A DNA stretch of 28,200 bases from Bacillota bacterium (GCA_023426935.1 JAEZBR010000054.1:1-28200), one strand, 5' to 3'; positions 1-8,671 are shown, counted from the first letter of the stretch. Notes: generated by a model from the sequence alone, not told the origin. Made by a program: numbers and translations.

Positions 1-2
1 AT

Positions 3-614
3 AACCCTGAGTTACAATATTTGTATTGCGGTGGCAATAAACTAACAACCTTAGATGTCAGTAAGAATCAGAAGCTGAGCTCGTTGGCGTGCGAAGTCAA
101 TCAACTAACATCCTTAGATGTCAGCAAGAACCCTGAGTTGCAATCTTTAGATTGCTATAGTAATCAACTAACAGCATTAGACCTAAGTCAGAATACTGCA
201 TTGGATAGTACACGTGTATACCTAAGCTTCGATTATGATCGCAACGCGGCTTACCAGATTCCGGTCTTTGTTGCCAAGAAGGTTGGGAATAAGTATGTGG
301 TTAACCTAAAACAGAACAATGCCGCATTGAAAGCTGGGAACATCAGTGAATTGGTTTCTAACGGTACCTATGATTCGGCAGCAGCAACCATAACCTATGA
401 TACCAAACCGGCTGCAACTGAGAAGATTACTTACAAATATAAGACTGATGGTCCCGGTGAAGAAATTATGAGGGTCGAGGGAAGCATCACGATCGATAAC
501 GGTACGGTTACCAATACTGCCGACAATAACGGAACCTTGTTATATACCACACTATTCTTAATTTCCTTAATCGGAGTATCCGGAATGGTAGTGTATACCA
601 AGAGAAAGAATTAG
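3..614 (+). CDS. Leucine-rich-repeat cell-surface protein, 3' part only
   Basis: The open frame runs in from the left edge (codons start at base 3), so the true start and N-terminus lie outside the window. The visible part begins with three leucine-rich repeats of 21 residues; the DNA repeat period is 63 bp, with ACTAACA recurring at 41, 104 and 167. Each unit reads roughly LTxLDVSKNxxLxxLxCxxNQ. An Ala/Lys-rich domain of about 110 residues follows, then a hydrophobic segment and the basic tail TKRKN. This resembles a sortase sorting signal, but where LPxTG is expected it has VTNTAD. It is probably an exported adhesin-like protein held at the surface. Family assignment is secure from the repeat; the ligand is unknown. 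A TTG at 21 could be mistaken for a start but lies inside a repeat. Confidence 0.85.
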   Translation, partial: NPELQYLYCGGNKLTTLDVSKNQKLSSLACEVNQLTSLDVSKNPELQSLDCYSNQLTALDLSQNTALDSTRVYLSFDYDRNAAYQIPVFVAKKVGNKYVVNLKQNNAALKAGNISELVSNGTYDSAAATITYDTKPAATEKITYKYKTDGPGEEIMRVEGSITIDNGTVTNTADNNGTLLYTTLFLISLIGVSGMVVYTKRKN

Positions 615-626
615 TTATTCAATGAC

Positions 627-660
627 AAGCCAAAGGCCAATATTCGTCTTTGGCTTTATT
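627..660 (+). terminator. Rho-independent terminator of the LRR gene
   Basis: A perfect 9-bp stem, AAGCCAAAG (627-635) with CTTTGGCTT (648-656), is followed by a T-rich stretch. It lies 13 bp after the LRR stop codon and separates that gene from the ABC operon. Confidence 0.85.
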
Positions 661-749
661 ATTAAACAGACCGATTAAATATTTAAATCAATAACCCTAA
701 TCGTCGGATGAATACTGTCATTTTGACCGTTAAATTCTGATTTTTAAGG

Positions 750-778
750 TTGACTATTCCGTCCTAGGGGCTTAAAAT
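750..778 (+). promoter_or_regulatory. Sigma-A-type promoter of the ABC importer operon
   Basis: TTGACT (750-755), a 17-bp spacer and TAAAAT (773-778). Both hexamers recur, with the same spacing, upstream of asnB at 5558-5586. The predicted leader before the ATG at 837 is about 50 nt. I see no T-box or other riboswitch in it. Confidence 0.7.
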
Positions 779-836
779 CTTCTTTGTAATGTAACAAGTG
801 AAAATTATGAAAATGTTTTCAGGGGAGGAAAAATTC

Positions 837-1814
837 ATGAAAAAAATCTTGGTAACAATTCTAACGCTAGCTTTACTTACCAGTGCTGTCGCCTGTTCGC
901 AAAAAAAGGATTCTGGTAAAGTAACGATTGGCTTGATTCAGTATATTCAACATGCTGCTTTAGATAAAGCGACCGAAGGTTTTAAGGCTGCCTTGAAAGA
1001 CAATGGTTATATTGAAGGTGAAAATCTAGTCTATGATGATCAGAATGCCGGAGGCGAAGAAGCCAATTGTGTAACGATTGCGGATAAATTCGTCAATGAA
1101 AAAGTTGATTTAATTTTCGCGAATGCGACCCCGGCCGCTCAAGCGGTGGCGAATAAGACGACGGAGATTCCCGTTGTCATTACTTCCGTTACGGATCCGG
1201 CTAGTGCCGGCTTAGTCGATACTAATGAGAATCCTGGTGGTAATATCACCGGAACCTCCGATCTGACGCCAGTTGAGAATCAGCTCGATCTTTTGGTTCA
1301 GTTATTACCCAACGCCAAGAAAGTTGCGGTCATGTATTGCGGGGCGGAAGATAATTCGATCTTCCAAGCTAAGATTGCGATGAATTATCTCAGTAAATTA
1401 GGCTTGACTGGTCAGGAAACGACGGTTTCCGATTCCAACTCGATTCAACAGGTCGTCGAATCTTTGATTGGGAAAGTTGATGCGATCTATGTTCCGACCG
1501 ATAACCTATTAGCTTCCGGAATGGCTACTGTAACGCTAGTTGCGAACAAGAATAATCTACCGGTCATTGTCGGAGAATCCGGCATGGTAACTACCGGGGG
1601 ACTAGCGACTTATGGTATTGATTACTATAACCTAGGCTATAAATCCGGCGAAATGGCCGTGAAGATCTTAAAGGGTGAAAGTAAACCGGCCGATATGGCA
1701 ATTGAATACTTACCGGCTGATGAATGCGAATTAGTAGTTAATACGACTTCTGCAAAAACGCTAGGGCTTACGATCTCTGAAGATATATTGGCTAAGGCTA
1801 AGACGGTCGAATAG
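837..1814 (+). CDS. ABC importer substrate-binding lipoprotein (ABC_sub_bind / TrpX-like)
   Basis: A 325-residue periplasmic-type binding protein. It starts with a signal peptide (MKKILVTILTLALLTSAVAC) whose Cys20 is the likely lipidation site, so the mature protein would sit on the outer face of the membrane. Features such as GLIQYIQHAALD near the mature N-terminus and TGTSDLTPVENQLDLL match the ABC_sub_bind family (COG2984), which in streptococci includes the tryptophan importer component TrpX. I chose the ATG at 837 over one 39 bp upstream because AGGGGAGGAAAA sits at the right distance and the signal peptide begins there. It is first in a three-gene operon with a permease and an ATPase. 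The ligand cannot be read from sequence; tryptophan, another aromatic or nucleoside-like solutes are possible. Confidence 0.88.
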   Translation: MKKILVTILTLALLTSAVACSQKKDSGKVTIGLIQYIQHAALDKATEGFKAALKDNGYIEGENLVYDDQNAGGEEANCVTIADKFVNEKVDLIFANATPAAQAVANKTTEIPVVITSVTDPASAGLVDTNENPGGNITGTSDLTPVENQLDLLVQLLPNAKKVAVMYCGAEDNSIFQAKIAMNYLSKLGLTGQETTVSDSNSIQQVVESLIGKVDAIYVPTDNLLASGMATVTLVANKNNLPVIVGESGMVTTGGLATYGIDYYNLGYKSGEMAVKILKGESKPADMAIEYLPADECELVVNTTSAKTLGLTISEDILAKAKTVE

Positions 1815-1816
1815 AA

Positions 1817-2746
1817 ATGAGTATTTTCTTAGCGATTCAGGGTGCGGTTTCTCAAGGTATTCTCTGGGGAATTGCCGCCTTAGGAATCTTTGTAACCTTC
1901 CGTTTATTAGATATCGCGGATATGTCAGTCGATGGTACTTTTGCCACCGGCGGCTGTGTAGCGGCGATTGGAATTGCCAGCGGTCTTAATCCGTTTCTCG
2001 CCACCTTACTAGCGATGATCTCCGGTTTCTTAGCCGGTTCGATCACCGGAGTTTTACATACCCGTTTCAAGATTCCTTCAATCTTAGCGGGAATCTTAAC
2101 TCAATTAGGTCTATATTCGATCGATCTAAGAATCTTAGGTCGTTCCAACCTACCATTATTAAAAGTCGATACGATTTTCGATAATTTTTCTCAGTTGACC
2201 GGATTAAACACGACATACAGTACTTTGATCCTGGGAATCGTGTTTGCCTTAGTGGTAACGGTTGTTCTTTATTGGTTCTTTGGTACGGAGATTGGTAGTG
2301 CGATCCGAGCGACGGGTTCGAATGAACAGATGGTTCGTTCCTTGGCTTGCAATACTGATTCAACTAAAATGTTAGGTTTAATGATCAGTAATTCATTAGT
2401 GGCGTTATCCGGGGCTTTAGTTACCCAATCACAAGGTTATGCCGATGTTAAGATGGGTACCGGAGCGATTGTCATTGGACTAGCCAGTATTATTATCGGT
2501 GAAGTCATCGTTCCCAAGCGGGCTAATTTTTGGATTAGATTAAGTTCCTTAGTCTTGGGCTCGATTATCTATCGGATTATTATCGCCTTAGTTTTACAGA
2601 TGGGTTTGAATACCGACGATCTAAAATTACTGACCGCAGTCTTAGTCGGCTTGGCTTTGGCAGTTCCAACCTTATTAGCTAGGCGTGCTCAAAAGGCTCG
2701 ATATAAATCATCTTTAAAGAAGAAACGGGGTGCGAACAATGCTTGA
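1817..2746 (+). CDS. ABC importer permease (TrpY-like, COG4120)
   Basis: A 309-residue integral membrane protein with about eight to nine hydrophobic segments, beginning with SIFLAIQGAVSQGILWGIAA and ending in a basic Arg/Lys-rich cytoplasmic tail. The motif ADMSVDGTFATGG near residue 35-47 is typical of the permeases paired with ABC_sub_bind proteins, a family related to branched-chain amino-acid permeases. The gene begins 2 bp after the binding-protein stop, so translation is probably coupled. Its end overlaps the ATPase gene by 8 bp. It would form the transmembrane channel of the importer. Confidence 0.88.
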   Translation: MSIFLAIQGAVSQGILWGIAALGIFVTFRLLDIADMSVDGTFATGGCVAAIGIASGLNPFLATLLAMISGFLAGSITGVLHTRFKIPSILAGILTQLGLYSIDLRILGRSNLPLLKVDTIFDNFSQLTGLNTTYSTLILGIVFALVVTVVLYWFFGTEIGSAIRATGSNEQMVRSLACNTDSTKMLGLMISNSLVALSGALVTQSQGYADVKMGTGAIVIGLASIIIGEVIVPKRANFWIRLSSLVLGSIIYRIIIALVLQMGLNTDDLKLLTAVLVGLALAVPTLLARRAQKARYKSSLKKKRGANNA

Positions 2747-3536
2747 AATCATCGATGTCAGTAAGATGTTTAATCCCGGAACCGTCAATGCTAAACAAGC
2801 TTTGGATCATTTAAATCTGAAACTGAATGACGGTGATTTTGTGACGGTAATTGGCGGCAATGGTGCGGGTAAATCGACGATTCTTAATATGATTGCGGGA
2901 GTTTATCCCATCGATTCCGGAATCATTAAACTTAATAACAAAGATATTTCCTTATTACCTGAGTATAAACGGGCTAAATACATCGGTCGGGTCTTTCAGG
3001 ATCCGATGATGGGTACTGCCGCTGACATGGAGATTGAAGAAAATCTTGCCATGGCGATCAGACGGGGACAACACCGTGGTCTACGCTGGGGCGTCGGAAA
3101 AAACGAACCGGAATTTTTCGTTAAAGCGGTTAAACGTTTCGGACTAGGCTTAGAAGATCGGATGCATTCAAAGGTCGGACTATTATCCGGCGGTCAAAGA
3201 CAAGCATTGACTCTTTTGATGGCGACGATGAAAAGGCCGGAATTACTCTTGTTGGATGAACATACGGCCGCTTTAGATCCTAAAACTGCCAAGAAAGTTT
3301 TAACTCTGACGACGGAGATTGTATCGGAACAACATCTGACGACCTTAATGGTTACCCATAATATGAAGGACGCAATTAATATCGGTAACCGGATAATTAT
3401 GATGTATGAAGGAAGAGTCATCTTCGATGCTCGTGACGAAGAAAAACACAATCTTAAGGTCGAAGACTTGCTTAAAAAATTCGAACAGGCTTCCGGCGAA
3501 GAATTTGATAACGATCGAATGATTTTGGCGAAGTAA
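2739..3536 (+). CDS. ABC importer ATP-binding protein (TrpZ-like, COG1101)
   Basis: A 265-residue ABC ATPase. Visible motifs are Walker A GGNGAGKS (about residues 39-46), the Q-loop region VFQDPMMGT, the signature LSGGQRQ, Walker B LLLLDEHTA and the H-loop histidine in VTHN. Having His where many ATPases have Pro after Walker B (DEHTAALDP) is usual in this subfamily. I prefer the ATG at 2739, preceded by CGGGG, over the in-frame GTG at 2730. It overlaps the permease gene by 8 bp and closes the operon. It energises uptake from the cytoplasmic face. Confidence 0.9.
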   Translation: MLEIIDVSKMFNPGTVNAKQALDHLNLKLNDGDFVTVIGGNGAGKSTILNMIAGVYPIDSGIIKLNNKDISLLPEYKRAKYIGRVFQDPMMGTAADMEIEENLAMAIRRGQHRGLRWGVGKNEPEFFVKAVKRFGLGLEDRMHSKVGLLSGGQRQALTLLMATMKRPELLLLDEHTAALDPKTAKKVLTLTTEIVSEQHLTTLMVTHNMKDAINIGNRIIMMYEGRVIFDARDEEKHNLKVEDLLKKFEQASGEEFDNDRMILAK

Positions 3537-3538
3537 TT

Positions 3539-3558
3539 AAAGGGCTGTGGCCCTTTTT
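3539..3558 (+). terminator. Terminator of the ABC importer operon
   Basis: AAAGGGC (3539-3545) pairs with GCCCTTT (3550-3556) around a TGTG loop and runs into T residues, just after the ATPase stop codon. Confidence 0.85.
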
Positions 3559-3588
3559 ATGATAAGATGCTAGTAGGGAGATGAAATT

Positions 3589-4413
3589 ATGAATGACGAG
3601 AACAAGAAGAAAGATAACGAACTTCGGTTTTGCCCCAATTGCGGAGAACCGATCGTAGATCCCAAAATGAAGTTTTGTCTTTATTGCGGTGCCGATTTGA
3701 ATGGTGAAAAAACGGAGAAATCCAGTGAACCAGTGCCACCAAAAGAAAAGAAACCGTTGTTGAAACCAGAGACGAAGAAGAAGATATTCGCTAGTTTTGC
3801 CGGAGCCGGTAAGTATGTTTGGAATACGATCTTACATCCCGGTACCAGCAATGAGAATGTTAGTACTTCCGCTTCCTTAATCGTCGATGTTTTCTTTATT
3901 ATTATTGAGTTTATTTGGTTATATGTAGTCCAACGCGGGTTAGTCAATTGGATTGCTTCCGGATTACCGGGAATGCCTAAGGGAATATTTACGATTGTTT
4001 CGACTAACATTACTTTCCGGATGAGCTTTGGTTATACGCTCTTAGGTTCTTTAGAATTAGCCTTAGGAATCTTATTGATTATGACGATTATGATGATCAT
4101 CGTAAATCTGAAACGCAAGAAGAATGCCAATCTCTTTGTCTGTTTGAAGAGCGCAACCCACTTCTTGATTATCCCGCAATTATTACTGCTGGTTTCAAGT
4201 ATCATCATGGCGGTCTCGTTTGGCTTAGGTGTAATTGCCTTAGCGATTTCGGTAATCGTCTTCTTCATGAACATTGTCTTAATGTTCAAAGACGCTTATG
4301 ACTATGTCGCGTATCTGACGGTTGTTATCGGCTTTACTTTAATTCTTCTTTTGTCCTATGCGGTCTTTTCTCAATGCTGGGTCTTAGTAAAAGGAATCAC
4401 CAATGGCATTTAA
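3589..4413 (+). CDS. Zinc-ribbon membrane protein of unknown function
   Basis: A 274-residue protein with an N-terminal zinc ribbon (CPNCG at about residues 16-20 and CLYCG at about 36-40), a charged Pro/Lys-rich linker, then about five membrane segments from residue 100 onward. The arrangement fits the zinc_ribbon_2 plus membrane-domain proteins common in Bacillota, whose role is generally unknown. The start is supported by GGGAGATG just upstream. The 3' end overlaps the acetyltransferase gene by 11 bp, so the two are probably co-translated. The ribbon would face the cytoplasm. I cannot name a substrate or partner. Confidence 0.8.
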   Translation: MNDENKKKDNELRFCPNCGEPIVDPKMKFCLYCGADLNGEKTEKSSEPVPPKEKKPLLKPETKKKIFASFAGAGKYVWNTILHPGTSNENVSTSASLIVDVFFIIIEFIWLYVVQRGLVNWIASGLPGMPKGIFTIVSTNITFRMSFGYTLLGSLELALGILLIMTIMMIIVNLKRKKNANLFVCLKSATHFLIIPQLLLLVSSIIMAVSFGLGVIALAISVIVFFMNIVLMFKDAYDYVAYLTVVIGFTLILLLSYAVFSQCWVLVKGITNGI

Positions 4414-4930
4414 TTCCGACAAGTTAACTTTACGTCTGGCTAATAATTCAGATTTACCGCAGATTACTTCTTTCTATAAAGATGTTGTCGATAATCTTAA
4501 TCAGAACAATATCCCCATCTGGAACGATATCTATCCGGCTTGTACTTACCAGGACGATATTAATAATCAGGTTCTATATTTATTACTTAATGACCAAGAG
4601 ATTTTGGCAATCTTTGCGGTTGATAAATTAAATACCGAAGAGGGCAGCGTTCAATGGCTAGAACCCAGCGCCAAAGCCCTATATCTTTATCGCATTTCCG
4701 TAAAGGTAGATTATCTGAATCAAGGGATCGGTAAATTAGCTTTGGATCAAGCCATGAAAGTCGCTAAAGAAAAAGGTGCCGAGTATCTACGGCTGTTAGT
4801 CGGAGATATTAACGTCCCGGCCATCAAGTTTTATCTTCGATGGGGGATGCGTCAGGCACCAGGATTTTTCGATGAAAAGATTGAAGACGGCAGTGTTCTT
4901 CATGAATATGGTTTTGAGATTAAGGTTTAG
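4403..4930 (+). CDS. GNAT-family N-acetyltransferase
   Basis: A 175-residue protein with the GNAT fold signature. LYRISVKVDYLNQGIGKLAL carries the Q-x-x-G-x-G-like acetyl-CoA pyrophosphate-binding turn (NQGIGK), and the later segment INVPAIKFYLRWGMR is the usual N-x-x-A-x-x-F-Y helix. It would transfer an acetyl group from acetyl-CoA to an unknown amine. It starts inside the end of the preceding membrane-protein gene and its stop overlaps that of the convergent DJ-1 gene by 4 bp. The family is clear, the acceptor is not. Confidence 0.87.
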   Translation: MAFNSDKLTLRLANNSDLPQITSFYKDVVDNLNQNNIPIWNDIYPACTYQDDINNQVLYLLLNDQEILAIFAVDKLNTEEGSVQWLEPSAKALYLYRISVKVDYLNQGIGKLALDQAMKVAKEKGAEYLRLLVGDINVPAIKFYLRWGMRQAPGFFDEKIEDGSVLHEYGFEIKV

Positions 4931-5463
4931 TAAACAATTTCTTCCATCAATTCTTTTTTCGCTTGTTCACCTTTGAGCGCTGCGACTAGTAATAGGCCGA
5001 ACTCAATTGAAGCAGCCAATGACCTTGCGGTATATAAATTCCCGTCGGTCACATAGTATTGATTCAGATAAGTGCCTTCATACTTTTCGGAATTGAAACC
5101 GGGATAGCAGGTATACTTTTTACCTTTAAGTAAACCTAGTTCACCAATCAGACTGGGAGCCGCACAGATAGCTGCCAGTTTTTTATTCGTAATAAAGTAT
5201 ATAATTAATTCATTCACGGTTTTATCGGATAACAGATTATCGTAATTACGTTTTCCCCCGGGAATAAACATTAAATCATAGTCTTCTTTGACGATTGATT
5301 TTAAAGGCTTGAAGTTCACCAAACTTAAGCCATGCGAAGATTCAATCTCACTACCGCTGATATTAAAGAGATCGACGGTAATATCGGCTCTTCGTAATAG
5401 ATCAATCACTGTGATTGCTTCGGTTTCTTCAAATCCATTCGACATAATTGCACATACTTTCAT
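4927..5463 (-). CDS. DJ-1/PfpI-family protein
   Basis: A 178-residue cytoplasmic protein of the DJ-1/ThiJ/PfpI superfamily. The nucleophile-elbow cysteine is Cys100 in AAICAAPS and the partner glutamate is Glu15 in FEETEAI; FIPGG near residues 66-70 forms the usual loop. Family members act as glyoxalase III/deglycase-like enzymes or redox chaperones; which applies here is unknown. I start at the ATG preceded by GGGTGATAAAA. A GTG three codons upstream is also open but lies within that binding site. The 3' end overlaps the GNAT gene tail-to-tail. Confidence 0.85.
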   Translation of the reverse strand: MKVCAIMSNGFEETEAITVIDLLRRADITVDLFNISGSEIESSHGLSLVNFKPLKSIVKEDYDLMFIPGGKRNYDNLLSDKTVNELIIYFITNKKLAAICAAPSLIGELGLLKGKKYTCYPGFNSEKYEGTYLNQYYVTDGNLYTARSLAASIEFGLLLVAALKGEQAKKELMEEIVY

Positions 5464-5557
5464 TTTTATCACCCGGGATAATTATAACCTTTTTTTATAT
5501 TTACATCATATTTCAATGAAACTATGTAATTTACAGAAAATTTTCAACCGCTTTCTG

Positions 5558-5586
5558 TTGACTGATTATCGTTAGAAAGATAAAAT
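5558..5586 (+). promoter_or_regulatory. Promoter of asnB
   Basis: TTGACT (5558-5563), a 17-bp spacer and TAAAAT (5581-5586), the same hexamers and spacing as the promoter at 750-778. The leader before the asnB ATG is about 30 nt, too short for a T-box. Confidence 0.7.
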
Positions 5587-5622
5587 CGACCTAACAGTGT
5601 CAATTTGCCGGAGGTAAGGGAA

Positions 5623-7203
5623 ATGTGTGGATTCTTAGCAGTAACCGACAGTACGATCAAGGAACAGACCTTCTTAACCGGTTTCGATAAATTAGCTAAC
5701 CGCGGACCGGATGCTTCGCGATATGAAAAGACCGCTTTGGGTTATTTAGGGTTTAAGCGCCTAGCGATTATGGATCAGAGTGATGACGGGATGCAACCAT
5801 TCAAAGTCGGATCTTATTCTTTGATTTGCAACGGTGAAATTTATAGTCATGCTAAGATTCGCAATGAATTGAATGACGAAAATGTTTTCCAATCCACCAG
5901 TGATTGTGAAGTAATTTTGCCTTATTACTTGGAAAAAGGAAATCAGATTTTTAAAGAACTAGGCAGTGAATTCGCTTTAGTTATTTTCGACTATGCCCAT
6001 AACGAAGTAATCGCTGCTAGGGATCCGCTAGGTATCCGCCCGTTGTTTTATGGTTATACCAAAAATAAGAAGATTGCTTTCGGTTCGGAGGTTAAAGCCC
6101 TTCAGGATTTTTGTGAAGAAGTTATTCCATTTCCCCCGGGACATTATTATGAAAAAGGCAAATTTATTTCTTATGAAGACATTTCAAAAGTCGATCATTA
6201 TTCTACCGACAACTTAAATGAAGCAATCAATAATATTCATCATTTATTGACCGAAGCGGTAATCAAAAAATTAGATGCGGATGCACCGATCGGATTCTTG
6301 TTAAGCGGAGGTTTGGATTCCAGCTTAGTTTGTGCGATTGCCCAGAAGGAATTGAAGAAACCGATTCGGACGTTTGCGATTGGGATGAAAAAAGATGCGA
6401 TCGATTTAAAGTATGCCCGGATGGTTGCCCGACATTTAAATTGCCAGCATACCGAATTTATGATGACGACCGATGAGATTCTGTCGGCTTTGGAAGAAGT
6501 TATCATCGCAACCGAAACATACGATATTACCACAATCAGAGCTTCGGTCGGGATGTATTTGATCTGCAAGAAAATCAAAGAAACTACCGATATTAAGGTC
6601 TTATTCACCGGTGAGATTTCCGATGAATTATTCGGATATAAATATACCGACTTTGCGCCTAATGCGGAAGAATTTCAGAAAGAAGCCGTTAAAAGAATTA
6701 AAGAGTTATATGAATACGATGTTTTAAGGGCAGATCGTTGTATCTCCGAGAATGGCTTAGAGGGAAGAGTTCCGTTTGGTGATGATGACTTTGTGAAGTA
6801 TGTCATGTCAATTAATCCGGAACTTAAGATGAATCACTATCAGATGGGTAAGTATCTTTTAAGGGAAGCCTTCAAAGAAGGTAATTATTTACCTAAGACA
6901 ATTTTATATCGGGATAAAGCCGCTTTCTCCGATGCCGTTGGACATTCGTTAGTGAATGATCTAAAAGCCTATGCGGATACTTTATATACCGAGGAAGAAT
7001 TTCAGGCAAAGATTAAAAAGTATTCTTTTAATCCGCCTTACACCAAAGAATCCTTATTATATCGGGAACTATTTGAAAAACATTACCCGAATCAAGACAA
7101 ATTAATAAGTGCTTATTGGCTGCCAAATCAATCCTGGCCAGGATGCAAAGTAAACGATCCCAGCGCTCGGGTACTTACCAACTATGGCAAATCAGGCGAG
7201 TAA
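5623..7203 (+). CDS. asnB: Asparagine synthetase B (glutamine-hydrolysing)
   Basis: A 526-residue enzyme making asparagine from aspartate, ATP and glutamine. The protein begins MCGF, so Cys2 becomes the N-terminal nucleophile of the class II glutamine amidotransferase domain once Met is removed. This, together with GGAGGTAAGGG upstream, fixes the start at 5623 rather than 5605. Further amidotransferase motifs are NRGPDAS, CNGEIYSH and RDPLGIRPLFYG. The C-terminal synthetase domain has the PP-loop SGGLDSS at about 228-234 and GEISDELFGY near 330. Length is close to that of E. coli AsnB. It has its own promoter and is divergent from the DJ-1 gene. Confidence 0.95.
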   Translation: MCGFLAVTDSTIKEQTFLTGFDKLANRGPDASRYEKTALGYLGFKRLAIMDQSDDGMQPFKVGSYSLICNGEIYSHAKIRNELNDENVFQSTSDCEVILPYYLEKGNQIFKELGSEFALVIFDYAHNEVIAARDPLGIRPLFYGYTKNKKIAFGSEVKALQDFCEEVIPFPPGHYYEKGKFISYEDISKVDHYSTDNLNEAINNIHHLLTEAVIKKLDADAPIGFLLSGGLDSSLVCAIAQKELKKPIRTFAIGMKKDAIDLKYARMVARHLNCQHTEFMMTTDEILSALEEVIIATETYDITTIRASVGMYLICKKIKETTDIKVLFTGEISDELFGYKYTDFAPNAEEFQKEAVKRIKELYEYDVLRADRCISENGLEGRVPFGDDDFVKYVMSINPELKMNHYQMGKYLLREAFKEGNYLPKTILYRDKAAFSDAVGHSLVNDLKAYADTLYTEEEFQAKIKKYSFNPPYTKESLLYRELFEKHYPNQDKLISAYWLPNQSWPGCKVNDPSARVLTNYGKSGE

Positions 7204-7208
7204 ATAGA

Positions 7209-7237
7209 TTGAAAATAAGTGGCGGGTAATAGATAAT
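7209..7237 (+). promoter_or_regulatory. Possible promoter of the Mrp ATPase gene
   Basis: TTGAAA (7209-7214), a 17-bp spacer and GATAAT (7232-7237). The predicted start point falls at or just before the ribosome binding site GGAGG, so the leader would be almost absent. That weakens the call; read-through from asnB is the alternative. Confidence 0.35.
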
Positions 7238-7255
7238 ACTAGCGGAGGTTTTAAG

Positions 7256-8074
7256 ATGAGCGAAACAAATAGTAGTAACTGTAATCATAACTGCGCCGAT
7301 TGTCAGGCTGAATGCTCCAGTCGTGAAGTACCCAAGGATGTTGCGAACCAGTATTCCCACATTAAAAAGATTATTGCCGTAGTTTCCGGTAAAGGCGGAG
7401 TAGGTAAATCGACCGTTTGTACCTTATTAGCGAAAGACTTAGTTAAGAAGGGCCATAAAGTCGGAATTATGGACGCGGATATTACCGGCCCCAGTATTCC
7501 GTTAATGTTAAGTTTAAAAGGCCCGGCCTATGGCGAAGATAACCTGATTATTCCGTTAGAAACCAAATCCGGAATAAAAGTCATTTCGGCACAAATGTTA
7601 TTAGATGATCAAGAGTCCCCGGTAATTTGGCGCGGGCCGATCTTGGCCGGGATGGTCAGACAATTCTTCACTGAAGTTAAATGGGGCGATTTGGATTATT
7701 TAATCATTGATCTTCCCCCCGGAACCGGCGATGTACCTTTAACGGTCTTCCAATCGATTCCGTTGAACGGAATTATAATCGTTACCACCCCGCAGGAGTT
7801 AGTCACAACGATTGTAATGAAAGCCGTCAATATGGCTAAGATGATGAATATTCCGATTATTGGGGTTATCGAGAATATGAGTTATGTCAAATGTCCGGAT
7901 TGCGGTAAAGAGATTGAAGTATTTGGACCTTCACACTTACCGCTGTATAAAGAAAAAGGTCTCAGTACCCTAGATCGTCTGCCGTTAGAACCTATCGTGA
8001 CTCAAGAAATCACTGAAGGTAAATTCACGGAAACAAAACTATCTTTGCCTAAGACCATTGAAGCTTTAGAATAA
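7256..8074 (+). CDS. Mrp/NBP35-family iron-sulfur cluster carrier ATPase
   Basis: A 272-residue P-loop ATPase with a deviant Walker A (GKGGVGKST at about 45-53), an A' aspartate in MDADITGPS, and IDLPPGTGD. CPDC in the C-terminal half is the CxxC pair that bridges a [4Fe-4S] cluster between subunits. The N-terminus carries an extra Cys cluster (Cys9, 13, 16, 20), as in NBP35-type carriers and many Bacillota homologues. It probably delivers Fe-S clusters to apo-proteins in the cytoplasm. The start is supported by GCGGAGGTTTTAAG. The stop codon abuts the convergent ribU stop with no intervening base. Confidence 0.92.
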   Translation: MSETNSSNCNHNCADCQAECSSREVPKDVANQYSHIKKIIAVVSGKGGVGKSTVCTLLAKDLVKKGHKVGIMDADITGPSIPLMLSLKGPAYGEDNLIIPLETKSGIKVISAQMLLDDQESPVIWRGPILAGMVRQFFTEVKWGDLDYLIIDLPPGTGDVPLTVFQSIPLNGIIIVTTPQELVTTIVMKAVNMAKMMNIPIIGVIENMSYVKCPDCGKEIEVFGPSHLPLYKEKGLSTLDRLPLEPIVTQEITEGKFTETKLSLPKTIEALE

Positions 8075-8671
8075 TTACCGATGTAATAGCGGTGAAACTT
8101 TTTTATAGATTAACATAACCACTAAAGAATCAATCCCCGCCTTCAATAAATTGAACGGGACGGTCGCTAGTAATACTAGCGACCATTTATTTAGGATTAA
8201 CGGATTAACCGCCGTTCCCATGGCAATAAGGGCGTCTATAGGCATCTTGAAGAAGTAAGAATAAGCTGGAAGTAAGATATAGTAATTCATTAAAGCACCC
8301 ACGATCGTCATACATAAAGTTCCCCATAACATTCCGATTAGCGCATTGTGTTTCGATTTATGGTGCTTATAGATTAAAGAAGCCGGTAAGACAAAGGCGA
8401 TTCCGATTAAGAAATTAGCAATCTCTCCGACAAAAGCCGTTTGGGTTCCGGTAAATAAGAGATTAAGTAAGATTTTCAAAGCCTCAATAATAACTCCAGC
8501 TGCCGGCCCCAATGAGAAGGCACCGATCAAAACGATGATTTCGCTGAAATCGATCTTGTAGAACGACGGAGCGAACCATAAAGGAACTTCAAAGAACATA
8601 ATAATATAAGCTAAAGCGGATAAAATCGCGATTTTTGCCAGAGTGTTAACTCTGGATTTCTTAAGGGACAT
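8075..8671 (-). CDS. ribU: Riboflavin ECF transporter S component RibU
   Basis: A 198-residue membrane protein with about six hydrophobic segments, matching the substrate-binding S components of energy-coupling-factor transporters. Segments such as FEVPLWFAPSFYKIDFSEI and the acidic loop following it are typical of RibU. The decisive context is the FMN riboswitch with a terminator directly upstream, so the substrate is riboflavin or FMN. I start at the ATG preceded by AAAGGAGGTACT; an in-frame TTG six codons earlier overlaps that site. The EcfA/A'/T module must be encoded elsewhere. Confidence 0.93.
   Translation of the reverse strand: MSLKKSRVNTLAKIAILSALAYIIMFFEVPLWFAPSFYKIDFSEIIVLIGAFSLGPAAGVIIEALKILLNLLFTGTQTAFVGEIANFLIGIAFVLPASLIYKHHKSKHNALIGMLWGTLCMTIVGALMNYYILLPAYSYFFKMPIDALIAMGTAVNPLILNKWSLVLLATVPFNLLKAGIDSLVVMLIYKKVSPLLHR

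Noticed and set aside
1..200. Short tandem DNA repeats that might suggest a CRISPR or satellite
   Set aside because: The 63-bp period keeps reading frame and encodes 21-residue leucine-rich repeats.
1852..2363. Minus-strand open frames opposite the permease gene
   Set aside because: They are antisense shadows of a gene with clear membrane-protein features, and show no ribosome binding site or recognisable domain.
5473..5622. T-box or other riboswitch upstream of asnB
   Set aside because: The promoter at 5558-5586 leaves only about 30 nt of leader, and no T-box sequence such as AGGGTGG is present.
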